From: Streptomyces sp. CB02923
Lineage (GTDB): Bacteria; Actinomycetota; Actinomycetes; Streptomycetales; Streptomycetaceae
Assembly: GCF_001905005.1 (NCBI RefSeq)
Contig: NZ_LWKZ01000027.1
Location: 434,001-498,000 of the forward strand
Reading direction: 5' to 3'
DNA length: 64,000 bases
The stretch's first letter is position 1. Every line of letters starts with the position of its first letter. Position numbers and translations under genes: made by a program. Positions 18,600-26,374 of the stretch are shown piece after piece. The notes beneath the pieces were generated by a model, which was not told the origin of the DNA, did no database searches, and saw only the letters and a list, made by a program, of their open reading frames with translations.

Positions 18600-18912
18600 G
18601 AGAGCCGCAGAGACCGCAAGGGCGCAGGGCCAGCGCGGGAGCCGCGAAGCCCGCTGGACCGGCACGGGACAGGGCCAGCGCGAGAGCCGCGAAGCCCGCA
18701 GGGCGCAGGACCGGAACCGCAGAGGCCACAAAAACGCAGGGCCAGCGCGAGAGCCGCGAAGCCCGTACGGCGCAGGACCAGCACCGGAACCACAAAGCCC
18801 GCACGGCGCAGGACCAGCACCGGAACCACAAAGCCCGCACGGCGCAGGACCGGCACCGGAACCGCAGAGGCCACAAAAACGCAGGACCCGCACGGGAACC
18901 ACGAAGCCCGCA
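18600..18912. repeat. Degenerate repeats with a 36-bp tandem core
   Basis: Units at 18768-18803 and 18804-18839 are identical, 18840-18875 is a diverged third, and related strings (GAGAGCCGCGAAGCCCG, CCGGAACCGCAGAGGCCACA) recur from 18630. Because 36 is a multiple of 3, all frames translate as 12-residue repeats. No ribosome binding site or recognisable domain supports a gene. There are no spacers, so this is not CRISPR. Confidence 0.8.
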
Positions 18913-19038
18913 AGGGCTCACGAGCGGGAGCGGAATTGCCCGGCTCACGAGCGGGGGGGGAACCACCCCGGCTCACGAGCGGGGCGGGGGCGGAACCACC
19001 CCGGCTCACAGTCAGGGGCGGAACCGCCCCGCCCAACA

Positions 19039-19076
19039 AGAACGAGCCCCGCAGAGGTGGCTGCGGGGCTCGTTCT
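19039..19076 (-). terminator. Strong hairpin terminator after tatC
   Basis: AGAACGAGCCCCGCAG and CTGCGGGGCTCGTTCT form a 16-bp perfect stem with a 6-nt loop, about 50 bp beyond the tatC stop. Confidence 0.85.
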
Positions 19077-19123
19077 CGTCGGCTCGGCCGTGGCCGGAGT
19101 GTTCTTCTCCTGGCCGGGGTGCG

Positions 19124-20077
19124 CTACGTCGCGTCGTCGTAGCCGTTGCGGCGTGGTGGTGTGTCGCCGGTGGACTGTTCCGGGAGCATCCGGTGGCCGG
19201 TGGCCGGGTCGAGGCCGTCGATGCTCTCGGGGGTCAGGTCGAGCTGCGACGCCTCGTCGTCGTCCAGTTCCCGGTCCGGGTTGGCGCGTCGGCGGCGGCG
19301 GTCGTTGAACAGGCAGACACCTACGGCGCCGAAGTACAGGAGCACGATCGGGGCCGCGAGCAGGCCCATGGTCAGCGGGTCGCCGGTGGGCGTGGCGAGC
19401 GCGGCGAAGATCGTGATGCCCAGCACCATGAAGCGCCACCAGCTCAGCACCCGGCGCCCGGTGATCACTCCGCCGAAGTTCAGCAGGATGAGGAGCAGGG
19501 GCAGCTCGAAGGCCAGGCCGAAGACGACGACCATCCGCGTGACGATGTCCAGGAACTCGTCCGCCGGGAAGAGGTTGGACCACTCGCTGGGCGTCAGGCC
19601 GACCAGCGCGGCGGCCGTGGTGGGCAGCACCGCGTAGGCGAGGTAGGCGCCGCCGAGGAACAGGGGGGCGCCGGCCGCCACGAAGCTGAGCGCGTACTTC
19701 TTCTCGGTGTTGTGCAGGCCGGGCGCGAGGAACGCCCACAGCTGGTAGAGCCAGACCGGGCTGGCGATGACGACGCCCGTGGTGAGCGACACCTTGAGCA
19801 GGATCGTGAAGGGCGCCAGCATGCCCTGCGCCGTGATCTGCGCGCAGGGATGGTCGGGCGGCGTGTTGGCAGCCGTGCCGCGCGGGCAGCCGACGCTCTC
19901 GATGACCGGGCCCGTGATGAAGTGGGCGATGTCCTTGTAATAGAGCATGGCCACGGCGGTGACCACGCCGATCGCAAGGACCGACTTCAGCAGCCGGTTG
20001 CGCAGCTCACGCAGGTGCTCCGCGAGCGGCATCCGCCCCTCGGGGTCCTTCTCCTGTTTGCGGGCAGACTTGAGCAA
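19124..20077 (-). CDS. tatC: Twin-arginine translocase subunit TatC
   Basis: 317 aa. The cytoplasmic N-terminus RMPLAEHLRELRNRLLKS contains the conserved signal-binding HLRELR motif, followed by six transmembrane spans (VWLYQLWAFLAPGL, FGLAFELPLLLILL, ATPTGDPLTMGLLAAPIVLL) and an acidic, variable C-tail. TTG at 20077 (MLKSARKQEKDPEGR) was chosen as the conserved Streptomyces N-terminus with GAGGAC upstream. It forms the receptor of the folded-protein export pathway with TatA, encoded 70 bp upstream. Confidence 0.95.
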   Translation of the reverse strand: MLKSARKQEKDPEGRMPLAEHLRELRNRLLKSVLAIGVVTAVAMLYYKDIAHFITGPVIESVGCPRGTAANTPPDHPCAQITAQGMLAPFTILLKVSLTTGVVIASPVWLYQLWAFLAPGLHNTEKKYALSFVAAGAPLFLGGAYLAYAVLPTTAAALVGLTPSEWSNLFPADEFLDIVTRMVVVFGLAFELPLLLILLNFGGVITGRRVLSWWRFMVLGITIFAALATPTGDPLTMGLLAAPIVLLYFGAVGVCLFNDRRRRRANPDRELDDDEASQLDLTPESIDGLDPATGHRMLPEQSTGDTPPRRNGYDDAT

Positions 20078-20147
20078 CCCACGTCCTCGTCTCGTGCAAT
20101 CAGCCGCCACCGGCCGACCGGGCCGGCGGAGCTGGGTCGGCTCCGGG

Positions 20148-20441
20148 TCAGCTCTGGGTGGTGCGGTTCGGCTCGGCGACGGGGCGCGAGCTGTTCACGT
20201 CACCCGGGGAGGCCTGGATCGTCCGCGGCGCGGCCTGGGAGTCGGCCGAGGAGGAGGCGTCCTTGTTGGCGGCCTCGCCGCCTTCGCCGCCTTCCTTCTT
20301 CATGGCCTTGGCCTCGCTCTTGAGGATGCGGGCCGACTTGCCGAGCGAACGTGCCATGTCCGGGAGCTTCTTCGCGCCGAACAGCAGCACAATGACGACG
20401 AGGATCAGAATGATCTCGGGGGCCCTGAGGTTGCTGAGCAT
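20148..20441 (-). CDS. tatA: Twin-arginine translocase subunit TatA
   Basis: 97 aa. One N-terminal membrane span (APEIILILVVIVLLFGAKKL), the FGAKKLPDMARSLGKSARI hinge and amphipathic helix, then a low-complexity hydrophilic tail. ATG at 20441. Pore-forming partner of TatC, same operon. Confidence 0.95.
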   Translation of the reverse strand: MLSNLRAPEIILILVVIVLLFGAKKLPDMARSLGKSARILKSEAKAMKKEGGEGGEAANKDASSSADSQAAPRTIQASPGDVNSSRPVAEPNRTTQS

Positions 20442-20661
20442 GTGCGACTACCTTCTCGCCGGGTCGGCGTCTACTTCGGTGCCTGCCGTGGGGGTCGGAC
20501 TGGCGTGCTAGTGCTGACAGCGATCGTAACGTTCGGCGGTGAACGGGCGGCAAGGGACGTACGTACTGCGGGTTTCCGCCACCGCCTCGCGGTCTGAACT
20601 GCGAACAGCAGCGTACCGCCCGCACACCCGTAGCAGCAGGGTGCGGTAGCAGTCCGCGATA

Positions 20662-20865
20662 TCAGTCCCGGCCCGACTCGTGGGCTCGCGCGGCCAGTGG
20701 CGTCGCCGCCCGCTCCAGGTCCTCGGCGGCCCGCTGGATGCGCGCCGAGGTCTGCCCGACCTGGCGGGCGAGCCGCCGTACCTCCACGAAGACGCGGACG
20801 GCGAGGATGCCGAGGACGGCGATGCCGAGGAAGCCGAGGGCGATGGCGATCATGGGCCAGAGCAT
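20662..20865 (-). CDS. Small single-span membrane protein with coiled-coil tail
   Basis: 67 aa. A hydrophobic segment at about residues 2-25 (LWPMIAIALGFLGIAVLGIL) is followed by a charged helical tail rich in RR/LARQ/LERAA heptads, recalling the short DUF948-like proteins. Found upstream of tatA on the same strand with a 220-bp gap that holds no gene. Function unknown. Confidence 0.7.
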   Translation of the reverse strand: MLWPMIAIALGFLGIAVLGILAVRVFVEVRRLARQVGQTSARIQRAAEDLERAATPLAARAHESGRD

Positions 20866-21019
20866 GGGCGAAGCCTATCGGGGGTGTGGACGTGACGAAT
20901 CCCACAAGAAGTGGGTCATATCCGACGGGTTGGAGTCGGTGGCCGAGTGGGGTCGACGGCCGGGTTGGGTCGTGGCCGGGTCGGGTCGGTGGCCGGGAGG
21001 AGTCGGTGGCCGGATGGGA

Positions 21020-21280
21020 TCAGCCGCGGTGCAGTCGCAGGGTGCGGACCCCGCCGCCCGTGAGCAGCTCGATGATCCGCTCCCCCGCCGGTTTGCGGAC
21101 CGCGCTGCCGCAGTCCGGGCAGGTGAAGGAGTAGAAGGTGGTACGGCTGCTGGCGCCGATGGCCAGGCGCAGCGCGTCCGAGGCGAGCTCGAAGCGGCCG
21201 CGGCAGTCGGGGCAGGCCGCCTTGAAGAGCACCGGGCCGGTCAGGGCCGTGGGCATCGCGCCCGCCATGGTCGTCGTCAT
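21020..21280 (-). CDS. Small zinc-ribbon protein
   Basis: 86 aa with two CPDC knuckles about 30 residues apart (AACPDCRGRFEL and TCPDCGSAVRKP), a classic zinc ribbon, then a short basic tail. It follows pafC by 24 bp and may be co-transcribed with it. The 154-bp gap after it is filled with degenerate GGTCGGTGGCCGGG repeats. Possibly a nucleic-acid-binding adaptor; no specific function recognised. Confidence 0.7.
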   Translation of the reverse strand: MTTTMAGAMPTALTGPVLFKAACPDCRGRFELASDALRLAIGASSRTTFYSFTCPDCGSAVRKPAGERIIELLTGGGVRTLRLHRG

Positions 21281-21304
21281 CGTTGCCGCCCGCCCTTTCG
21301 CGCG

Positions 21305-22255
21305 TTACTCGCCGTACGCCGCGAGGGCCTGCCGGGACGCCTGCCGCGCGCTGTCGGCGAGCGCCTGCGGTGAGACGATGTGGCCGTCCCGGCCCAGGCG
21401 CAGCGCGAGCCGCCGCAGCGAGGCGGGCTCGGGGGTGCGCAGGGTGATGCGCAGGCCGCCGTCGGACTGTTCCTCGGCGCTGTCGTGCGGGTAGTACTCG
21501 GCCACCCAGCGCCCGCCGGGCCCCACCTCGATGACGACCTCGGGGTCCTCGGCGGCGGGCTGCACCAGTCCTTCGGACAGGTCGCGCAGCTCGACGGGTG
21601 GCGGGTCGGAGGGGGCGTCCAGCAGTTTGATTTCGGCGACCCGATCGAGCCGGAAGGTGCGGCGGGCCTCCGAGAGCCGGCACCACGCCTCGACGTAGGT
21701 GTGGCCCACCGCGAACAGCCGGATCGGGTCCACCTCGCGCTCGGTCAGCTCGTCGCGCGCGGGCGAGTAGTAGCGCAGCCACAGCCGGCGCCGCTCGGCG
21801 ATGGCCCGGTCGACGTCGGCGAAGACGCCGCCCTCGGACTCGAAGGTGACCGACACCCGCGAGCTGGCGCCGGCCGCTTCGCCCGCCGCGGCCTCCAGCT
21901 TGGCGGTGGCGCGCAGCAGCGCCTGCCGGTCGCCCTCGCGGAGTCCGGGCAGGGTGGCCACGGCGCGGGCGGCGACCAGCAGGGCGGTGGCCTCGTCGGC
22001 GGCGAGGCGCAGCGGTTCGGCGACGTCGTCCGGGTTGTGCCACCAGATGCGGTCGCCGTCGGTGTCGATGTCGAGCAGGTCGCCGCCGCGGAAGCTCGTA
22101 CCGCACATGGGCAGTACGTCGAGGTCGGCGATCAGCTCGTCCTCGGAGATGCCGAAGGCGCGGGCGACGTCGGAGACGCGGGCGCCGGGGCGCTCGCGCA
22201 GGTAGGTGACCAGCGACAGCATCCGCCGGGTCTGGTCGATGGCGTTGGTGGCCAT
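21305..22255 (-). CDS. pafC: Proteasome accessory factor C, WYL-domain transcription factor
   Basis: 316 aa. N-terminal winged HTH (RMLSLVTYLRERPGARVSDV with AFGISEDELIADLDVL), then a WYL domain (RLWLRYYSPARDELTEREVD, RLFAVGHTYVEAWCRLSEAR) and WCX-type C-terminus. It forms a heterodimer with PafB that activates RecA-independent DNA-damage genes in mycobacteria. 21 bp separate it from pafB. Confidence 0.92.
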   Translation of the reverse strand: MATNAIDQTRRMLSLVTYLRERPGARVSDVARAFGISEDELIADLDVLPMCGTSFRGGDLLDIDTDGDRIWWHNPDDVAEPLRLAADEATALLVAARAVATLPGLREGDRQALLRATAKLEAAAGEAAGASSRVSVTFESEGGVFADVDRAIAERRRLWLRYYSPARDELTEREVDPIRLFAVGHTYVEAWCRLSEARRTFRLDRVAEIKLLDAPSDPPPVELRDLSEGLVQPAAEDPEVVIEVGPGGRWVAEYYPHDSAEEQSDGGLRITLRTPEPASLRRLALRLGRDGHIVSPQALADSARQASRQALAAYGE

Positions 22256-22276
22256 GGAGTGTGCGTCCCGTCTCTC

Positions 22277-23266
22277 TCAGCCCTTGGCCACGGCGCGCAG
22301 CCGGTCCACGACGTCGGCCCGCAGTTCGGCGGGTTCCAGCACCACCACGTCGGGCCCGAACTCGACGAGCCAGGCGTCGAGTCCGTGTCCGTACGGGATC
22401 TCCAGCTCGTCCCAGCCGTCGCCGAGTTCACGGATGCTCAGCGCGCGGGCGCGCAGCGGGTAGCCGTGGTCGGTGCGCAGGGTGATGCGGGCGGTTCCGG
22501 TGGCGGTCTCGCCCGCCCAGCTCTCCACCGTTTCGCGGACCGTGACGTGGTCGGGCACCTCGGCGGTGAACTTTCCCTGCCGGGAGCGGACCTTGCCGGT
22601 GATGCGGGAGAGCCGGAAGACCCGCTCGGCCTGCCGCTCGCGGTCCCAGCCCGCCAGGTACCAGTGGCCGCGCCAGCACTCCAGGATCCAGGGTTCCACC
22701 TGCCGCTGCTCGGGGCGGGCGGCGTTGGACTTGCGGTAGTCGAAGACGACGGGGCGGCGGTCGCGGCAGGCGAGCATCAGCGGTTCGAAGGCGGCCTCGT
22801 GGGCCGGGATGCGGGGTTCGAGGGCACTGTGGGGCTGCTGTGCCTCGAAGGCGTCGTCGTCCTGGAAGGGCACGCCGGCCGCCCGCAGCTTCTGCAGCGC
22901 GCCGCTGGCGGCGCCGGCCAGCCGGGCCTGCTGCCAGATCTTGGCGGCGAGTCCCAGGGCGGCGGCCTCGGCCGCGTCCAGGGTGATCGGGGGGAGGCGG
23001 TTGCTGTCCCGGCGCGCGAGATAGCCGGTCTCCCCGTCGAGTCCTTCGACGGTTTCGATGACCAGGCCGAGTTCGCGCAGGTCGTCCTTGTCGCGCTCGA
23101 ACATCCGGTTGAAGGAGTCGTCGCTGCCCGTACCGGCGTCCCCGGAGCCGAACGTCTCCACGTACGCCTCGATGGAGGCCCGCAGTTCACGTTTGGTCAG
23201 CGGGCGACGGGTGCCCAGAAGGCACAGCGCCAGATTCATCAGCCGCTCGGCCTTGGCAATGGCCAT
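22277..23266 (-). CDS. pafB: Proteasome accessory factor B, WYL-domain transcription factor
   Basis: 329 aa. N-terminal HTH region (AKAERLMNLALCLLGTRRPL with TKRELRASIEAY), WYL core RPVVFDYRKSN...VEPWILECWRGHWYLAGWDR, and a WCX domain (LEIPYGHGLDAWLVEFGPDV). ATG at 23266 has AAAGGG upstream. Partner of PafC; together they recognise TTGTCRGTG-N8-TANNNT-type promoters with the housekeeping sigma factor. A terminator isolates pafBC from the FKBP gene, so the pair has its own promoter in 23267-23329. Confidence 0.92.
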   Translation of the reverse strand: MAIAKAERLMNLALCLLGTRRPLTKRELRASIEAYVETFGSGDAGTGSDDSFNRMFERDKDDLRELGLVIETVEGLDGETGYLARRDSNRLPPITLDAAEAAALGLAAKIWQQARLAGAASGALQKLRAAGVPFQDDDAFEAQQPHSALEPRIPAHEAAFEPLMLACRDRRPVVFDYRKSNAARPEQRQVEPWILECWRGHWYLAGWDRERQAERVFRLSRITGKVRSRQGKFTAEVPDHVTVRETVESWAGETATGTARITLRTDHGYPLRARALSIRELGDGWDELEIPYGHGLDAWLVEFGPDVVVLEPAELRADVVDRLRAVAKG

Positions 23267-23329
23267 CGACGCCCTTTCTTGTCGGACTCCCGACCGATGA
23301 CCGTACCGCTCCGGGGACCTGCGGCAAAG

Positions 23330-23363
23330 CCGAGGGCCCGTGCCACCCGGCACGGGCCCTCGG
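23330..23363 (-). terminator. Hairpin terminator between fkbP and pafB
   Basis: CCGAGGGCCCGTGCC and GGCACGGGCCCTCGG form a perfect 15-bp stem with a 4-nt loop, 43 bp past the FKBP stop. Confidence 0.85.
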
Positions 23364-23406
23364 TGCGCGCCGGCCGCCGCTGTGCCGCGGCCGGCTGCTG
23401 CCGTTC

Positions 23407-23781
23407 TCAGACGGACATCAGGTCACAGACGAAGATCAGCGTCTCGCCGGGGGCGATCCGGCCGCCGCCGGCGCCGCGGTCCCCGTACGCCAGGTGCGCC
23501 GGGATGGTCAGCCGACGGCGGCCGCCGACCTTCATGCCCTGTACGCCCTGGTCCCAGCCGGAAATGACCTGACCGGCACCGAGCTGGAACTCCAGCGGGT
23601 TGCCGCGGTTCCAGCTCGCGTCGAACTCCTCGCCGGAGCTGAAGGAGACCCCGACATAGTGGACCTTGACGAAGTCCCCGGCCTTGGCGACCGGCCCGTC
23701 GCCCTCCCACAGGTCCACGATCTCCAGATCGGTGGGGGCGTCGCCCTCAGGGAAGTCGATCTCGGGCTTGTCGATGTTCAC
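23407..23781 (-). CDS. FKBP-type peptidyl-prolyl isomerase, cytoplasmic
   Basis: 124 aa, a single FKBP domain: VKVHYVGVSFSSGEEFDASW, VISGWDQGVQGMKVGGRRRL and IPAHLAYGDRGAGG with most of the FK506-pocket aromatics. No signal peptide. ATG at 23781. Directly follows the lipoprotein FKBP gene (57-bp gap), inside the pafA-pafB interval as in other Streptomyces. Confidence 0.93.
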   Translation of the reverse strand: MNIDKPEIDFPEGDAPTDLEIVDLWEGDGPVAKAGDFVKVHYVGVSFSSGEEFDASWNRGNPLEFQLGAGQVISGWDQGVQGMKVGGRRRLTIPAHLAYGDRGAGGGRIAPGETLIFVCDLMSV

Positions 23782-23838
23782 GAAAGTGCTCCTACGAAAG
23801 AATGTGCACAGCTACGTACACAGTCTGGCAGATCATGC

Positions 23839-24831
23839 TCACACGGTGCCGACGATGTCGACGGAGAACACGAGGGTGTTCTTCGCCAGCTCGTGCTGCG
23901 GGTTGGCGCCGTAGCCCAGCTTCGGCGGAATCACGATCTCCACGCGGTCGCCGACGTTCTTGCCGACCAGCGCCTGGTCCCAGCCCTTGACGACGGCACC
24001 GGTGCCGATCTGGAAGGCGGTGGCCCCGCCGTGGTCCCAGGAGGAGTCGAACTTCTTGCCGTCCTCCCACTTCACGCCCGTGTACTGCGCGATCAGCCCG
24101 TCACCGGCCTTGACCTTCGGGCCCTTGCCCTTGACGAGCACCTGCTCCTTGAGGTCGGCGGGCGCCTTCTCCCCCTTGGGGACGGTGATCGTCGCGGCCT
24201 TCTCGCCCTCCGCCTTGACCTCGGGCATGCCCTCCTCGGGCGCCGCCTGCTGACCGTCGGACTTGCCCTTCTTGTCCGCCTTGCCCGCGGCGACCACGTC
24301 CACGACCCACACCAGGCCGTCCTCCGGCTTGATACCGGACTGCGGGTTCAGGTTGTCGCCGATCAGCGCCTTCGCGGTGCCCTCGACCTCGAACCGGCTG
24401 CCGACCTTCTGCCCCGCCACCGCCTCCAGCACCTTCTGCGGCAGCTGCTGCTGGGTCTGCTGGTCGCTGATCTCACTGACCAGCTGCATCCGCGGGGCCT
24501 TCGCATCCGCACCGGGCTGCTTGGTCCACGTGCTGCCGAGGTTCTGGCCGTCCTTCATCGTCTGCGCCGCGAAGTCCAGCCGGACGTAGTCGCCCTTCTT
24601 GACCGTGTCGCCCTTGCCCTCGTTCAGTGTCTTGGTGACCGCCTCACCGGGCGCCTTGGCGTCCTTCGGCACCGTGATCTTGGGCTGCTCCCCGGGCTTC
24701 CCCTCCACCTTGGCGACCGCGGAGGCCGACGAGCCCTTGCCGTCATCGGACCCACAGGCGGCGGTGAACAGCAGGAGGGGCACGGTCAGTGCCGCGGCGG
24801 CGGCGCGGCGGGTGTTCTTCGTGAAGTTCAT
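23839..24831 (-). CDS. Lipoprotein FKBP-type peptidyl-prolyl isomerase with two FKBP-like halves
   Basis: 330 aa. Signal peptide ending LLLFTAAC with a cysteine for lipidation at about residue 25. A degenerate first FKBP-like half (about 60-175; KKGDYVRLDFAAQTMKDGQN) and a canonical second half (about 215-330; DGLIAQYTGVKWEDGKKFDS, VVKGWDQALVGKNVGDRVEI, PPKLGYGANP) follow, joined by a Lys/Glu-rich linker. ATG at 24831 (MNFTKN). Probably assists folding of exported proteins on the outer face of the membrane. Confidence 0.9.
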   Translation of the reverse strand: MNFTKNTRRAAAAALTVPLLLFTAACGSDDGKGSSASAVAKVEGKPGEQPKITVPKDAKAPGEAVTKTLNEGKGDTVKKGDYVRLDFAAQTMKDGQNLGSTWTKQPGADAKAPRMQLVSEISDQQTQQQLPQKVLEAVAGQKVGSRFEVEGTAKALIGDNLNPQSGIKPEDGLVWVVDVVAAGKADKKGKSDGQQAAPEEGMPEVKAEGEKAATITVPKGEKAPADLKEQVLVKGKGPKVKAGDGLIAQYTGVKWEDGKKFDSSWDHGGATAFQIGTGAVVKGWDQALVGKNVGDRVEIVIPPKLGYGANPQHELAKNTLVFSVDIVGTV

Positions 24832-24933
24832 GAAGTCCAACTCGGGGTCGTGGGGTGGGTGGGCAATGCCCGCCACTCTACGACCTGACCCCGGGGGCAT
24901 TTCCATAAGCAACACAACGGCGTAATACAGCAA

Positions 24934-24998
24934 TGTGCCGGGAGCTCCCGCGCTCCCGGCACATCCACGTCCGGTCGTCACCGTATCCGGTGACGACC
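24934..24998 (-). terminator. Tandem hairpins downstream of pafA
   Basis: Two perfect stems in series. GGTCGTCACCG/CGGTGACGACC lies at 24973-24983 and 24988-24998 with a 4-nt loop. TGTGCCGGGAGC/GCTCCCGGCACA lies at 24934-24945 and 24952-24963 with a 6-nt loop. They begin 5 bp after the pafA stop and should insulate it from the FKBP genes. Confidence 0.8.
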
Positions 24999-25003
24999 CG
25001 GAC

Positions 25004-26365
25004 TCACATCCCCGCGATGAGCTTCTCGACCCGGTCGTCCACGGACCGGAAGGGGTCCTTGCACAGCACCGTGCGCTGCGCCTGGTCGTTGAGCTTCAGG
25101 TGCACCCAGTCGACCGTGAAATCGCGGCGCTGCTCCTGCGCCCGGCGGATGAAGTCACCGCGCAGCCGGGCCCTGGTGGTCTGCGGGGGCACCGACTTGC
25201 CCTCGAAGATCTTCAAGTCGTTGCAGATACGGGCTGCCTGCCCCTTCCGCTCCAGCAGGTAGTAAAGGCCCCGGCGGCGGTGGATGTCGTGATACGCGAG
25301 ATCTATCTGCGCCACCCGCGGATGCGACATGGTGATGTTGTTCTTGGCGCGGTAGCGCTCGATGAGCTGGTATTTCATCACCCAGTCGATCTCGGTGGCG
25401 ATCCGGTCGAGATCCTGCTCCCGTACGGCTTCGAGGGTACGGCCCCACAATTCCAGGACCTGCTCGACCGTGCCCGTACGGATACCGCGCCGTTCGCAGA
25501 AGTCCACCGCCTTTTCGTAGTACTCCTGCTGCACCTCCAGGGCCGACGCCTCCCGGCCGCTGGCCAGCCGCACCTTGCGCTGACCGGTTATGTCGTGACT
25601 GACTTCCCGGATGGCCCGGATGGGGTTCTCCAGCGTCAGGTCCCGCATGACGGTGCCCGCCTCGATCATGCGCAGGACGAGGTCGGTGGCACCGACCTTC
25701 AACAGCATGGTCGTCTCGGACATGTTGGAGTCGCCGACGATGACGTGGAGGCGGCGGTAGCGCTCCGCGTCGGCGTGCGGTTCGTCGCGGGTGTTGATGA
25801 TCGGACGGGAGCGGGTCGTCGCCGAGGAGACGCCCTCCCAGATGTGCTCGGCGCGCTGGCTCACGCAGTAGACGGCCCCGCGCGGGGTCTGCAGGACCTT
25901 GCCCGCTCCGCACAGCAGCTGACGGGTCACCAGGAAGGGGATGAGAATGTCCGCGAGCCGGGAGAACTCTCCGTGCCGGGCCACGAGATAGTTTTCGTGG
26001 CAACCATAGGAGTTTCCCGCGGAATCGGTGTTGTTCTTGAAGAGATAGACGTCGCCCGCGATTCCCTCCTCGTGCAGGCGGCGTTCGGCGTCGACCAGCA
26101 GACCTTCGAGAATGCGCTCGCCGGCCTTGTCGTGGGTGACCAGTTCGGTCACGTTGTCGCACTCGGGGGTTGCGTATTCCGGGTGCGATCCCACGTCCAG
26201 GTACAGGCGGGCGCCGTTCCGCAGGAAGACATTGCTGCTGCGGCCCCATGACACGACACGGCGGAAGAGGTACCGCGCCACTTCGTCAGGAGACAGTCGA
26301 CGCTGTCCCCTGAACGTGCATGTGACGCCGTACTCGTTCTCCAGCCCGAAAATGCGGCGGTCCAT
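25004..26365 (-). CDS. pafA: Pup--protein ligase PafA
   Basis: 453 aa, glutamine-synthetase-like carboxylate-amine ligase. The N-terminal RRIFGLENEYGV provides the metal glutamates (Glu9), RNGARLYLDVGSHPEYATPE gives catalytic Asp57, and LFKNNTDSAGNSYGCHENYL, RPIINTRDEPHADAERYRRL and VIVGDSNMSE are conserved with Dop. It joins the C-terminal glutamate of Pup to substrate lysines. ATG at 26365 lacks a clear Shine-Dalgarno and begins 9 bp after the MFS stop, suggesting coupling. Confidence 0.96.
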   Translation of the reverse strand: MDRRIFGLENEYGVTCTFRGQRRLSPDEVARYLFRRVVSWGRSSNVFLRNGARLYLDVGSHPEYATPECDNVTELVTHDKAGERILEGLLVDAERRLHEEGIAGDVYLFKNNTDSAGNSYGCHENYLVARHGEFSRLADILIPFLVTRQLLCGAGKVLQTPRGAVYCVSQRAEHIWEGVSSATTRSRPIINTRDEPHADAERYRRLHVIVGDSNMSETTMLLKVGATDLVLRMIEAGTVMRDLTLENPIRAIREVSHDITGQRKVRLASGREASALEVQQEYYEKAVDFCERRGIRTGTVEQVLELWGRTLEAVREQDLDRIATEIDWVMKYQLIERYRAKNNITMSHPRVAQIDLAYHDIHRRRGLYYLLERKGQAARICNDLKIFEGKSVPPQTTRARLRGDFIRRAQEQRRDFTVDWVHLKLNDQAQRTVLCKDPFRSVDDRVEKLIAGM

Positions 26366-26374
26366 GACTGAACA

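Noticed and set aside
18768..18875. Possible CRISPR array from 36-bp repeats
   Set aside because: Units are directly adjacent without spacers and no cas genes are present; the Cas4-like nuclease at 39.1 kb is stand-alone.
17812..18966. 384-codon minus frame with 12-residue repeats across the helY-tatC gap
   Set aside because: The repeats are a by-product of 36-bp DNA repeats and the 8-bp array; there is no ribosome binding site or domain, and comparable frames exist on the other strand.
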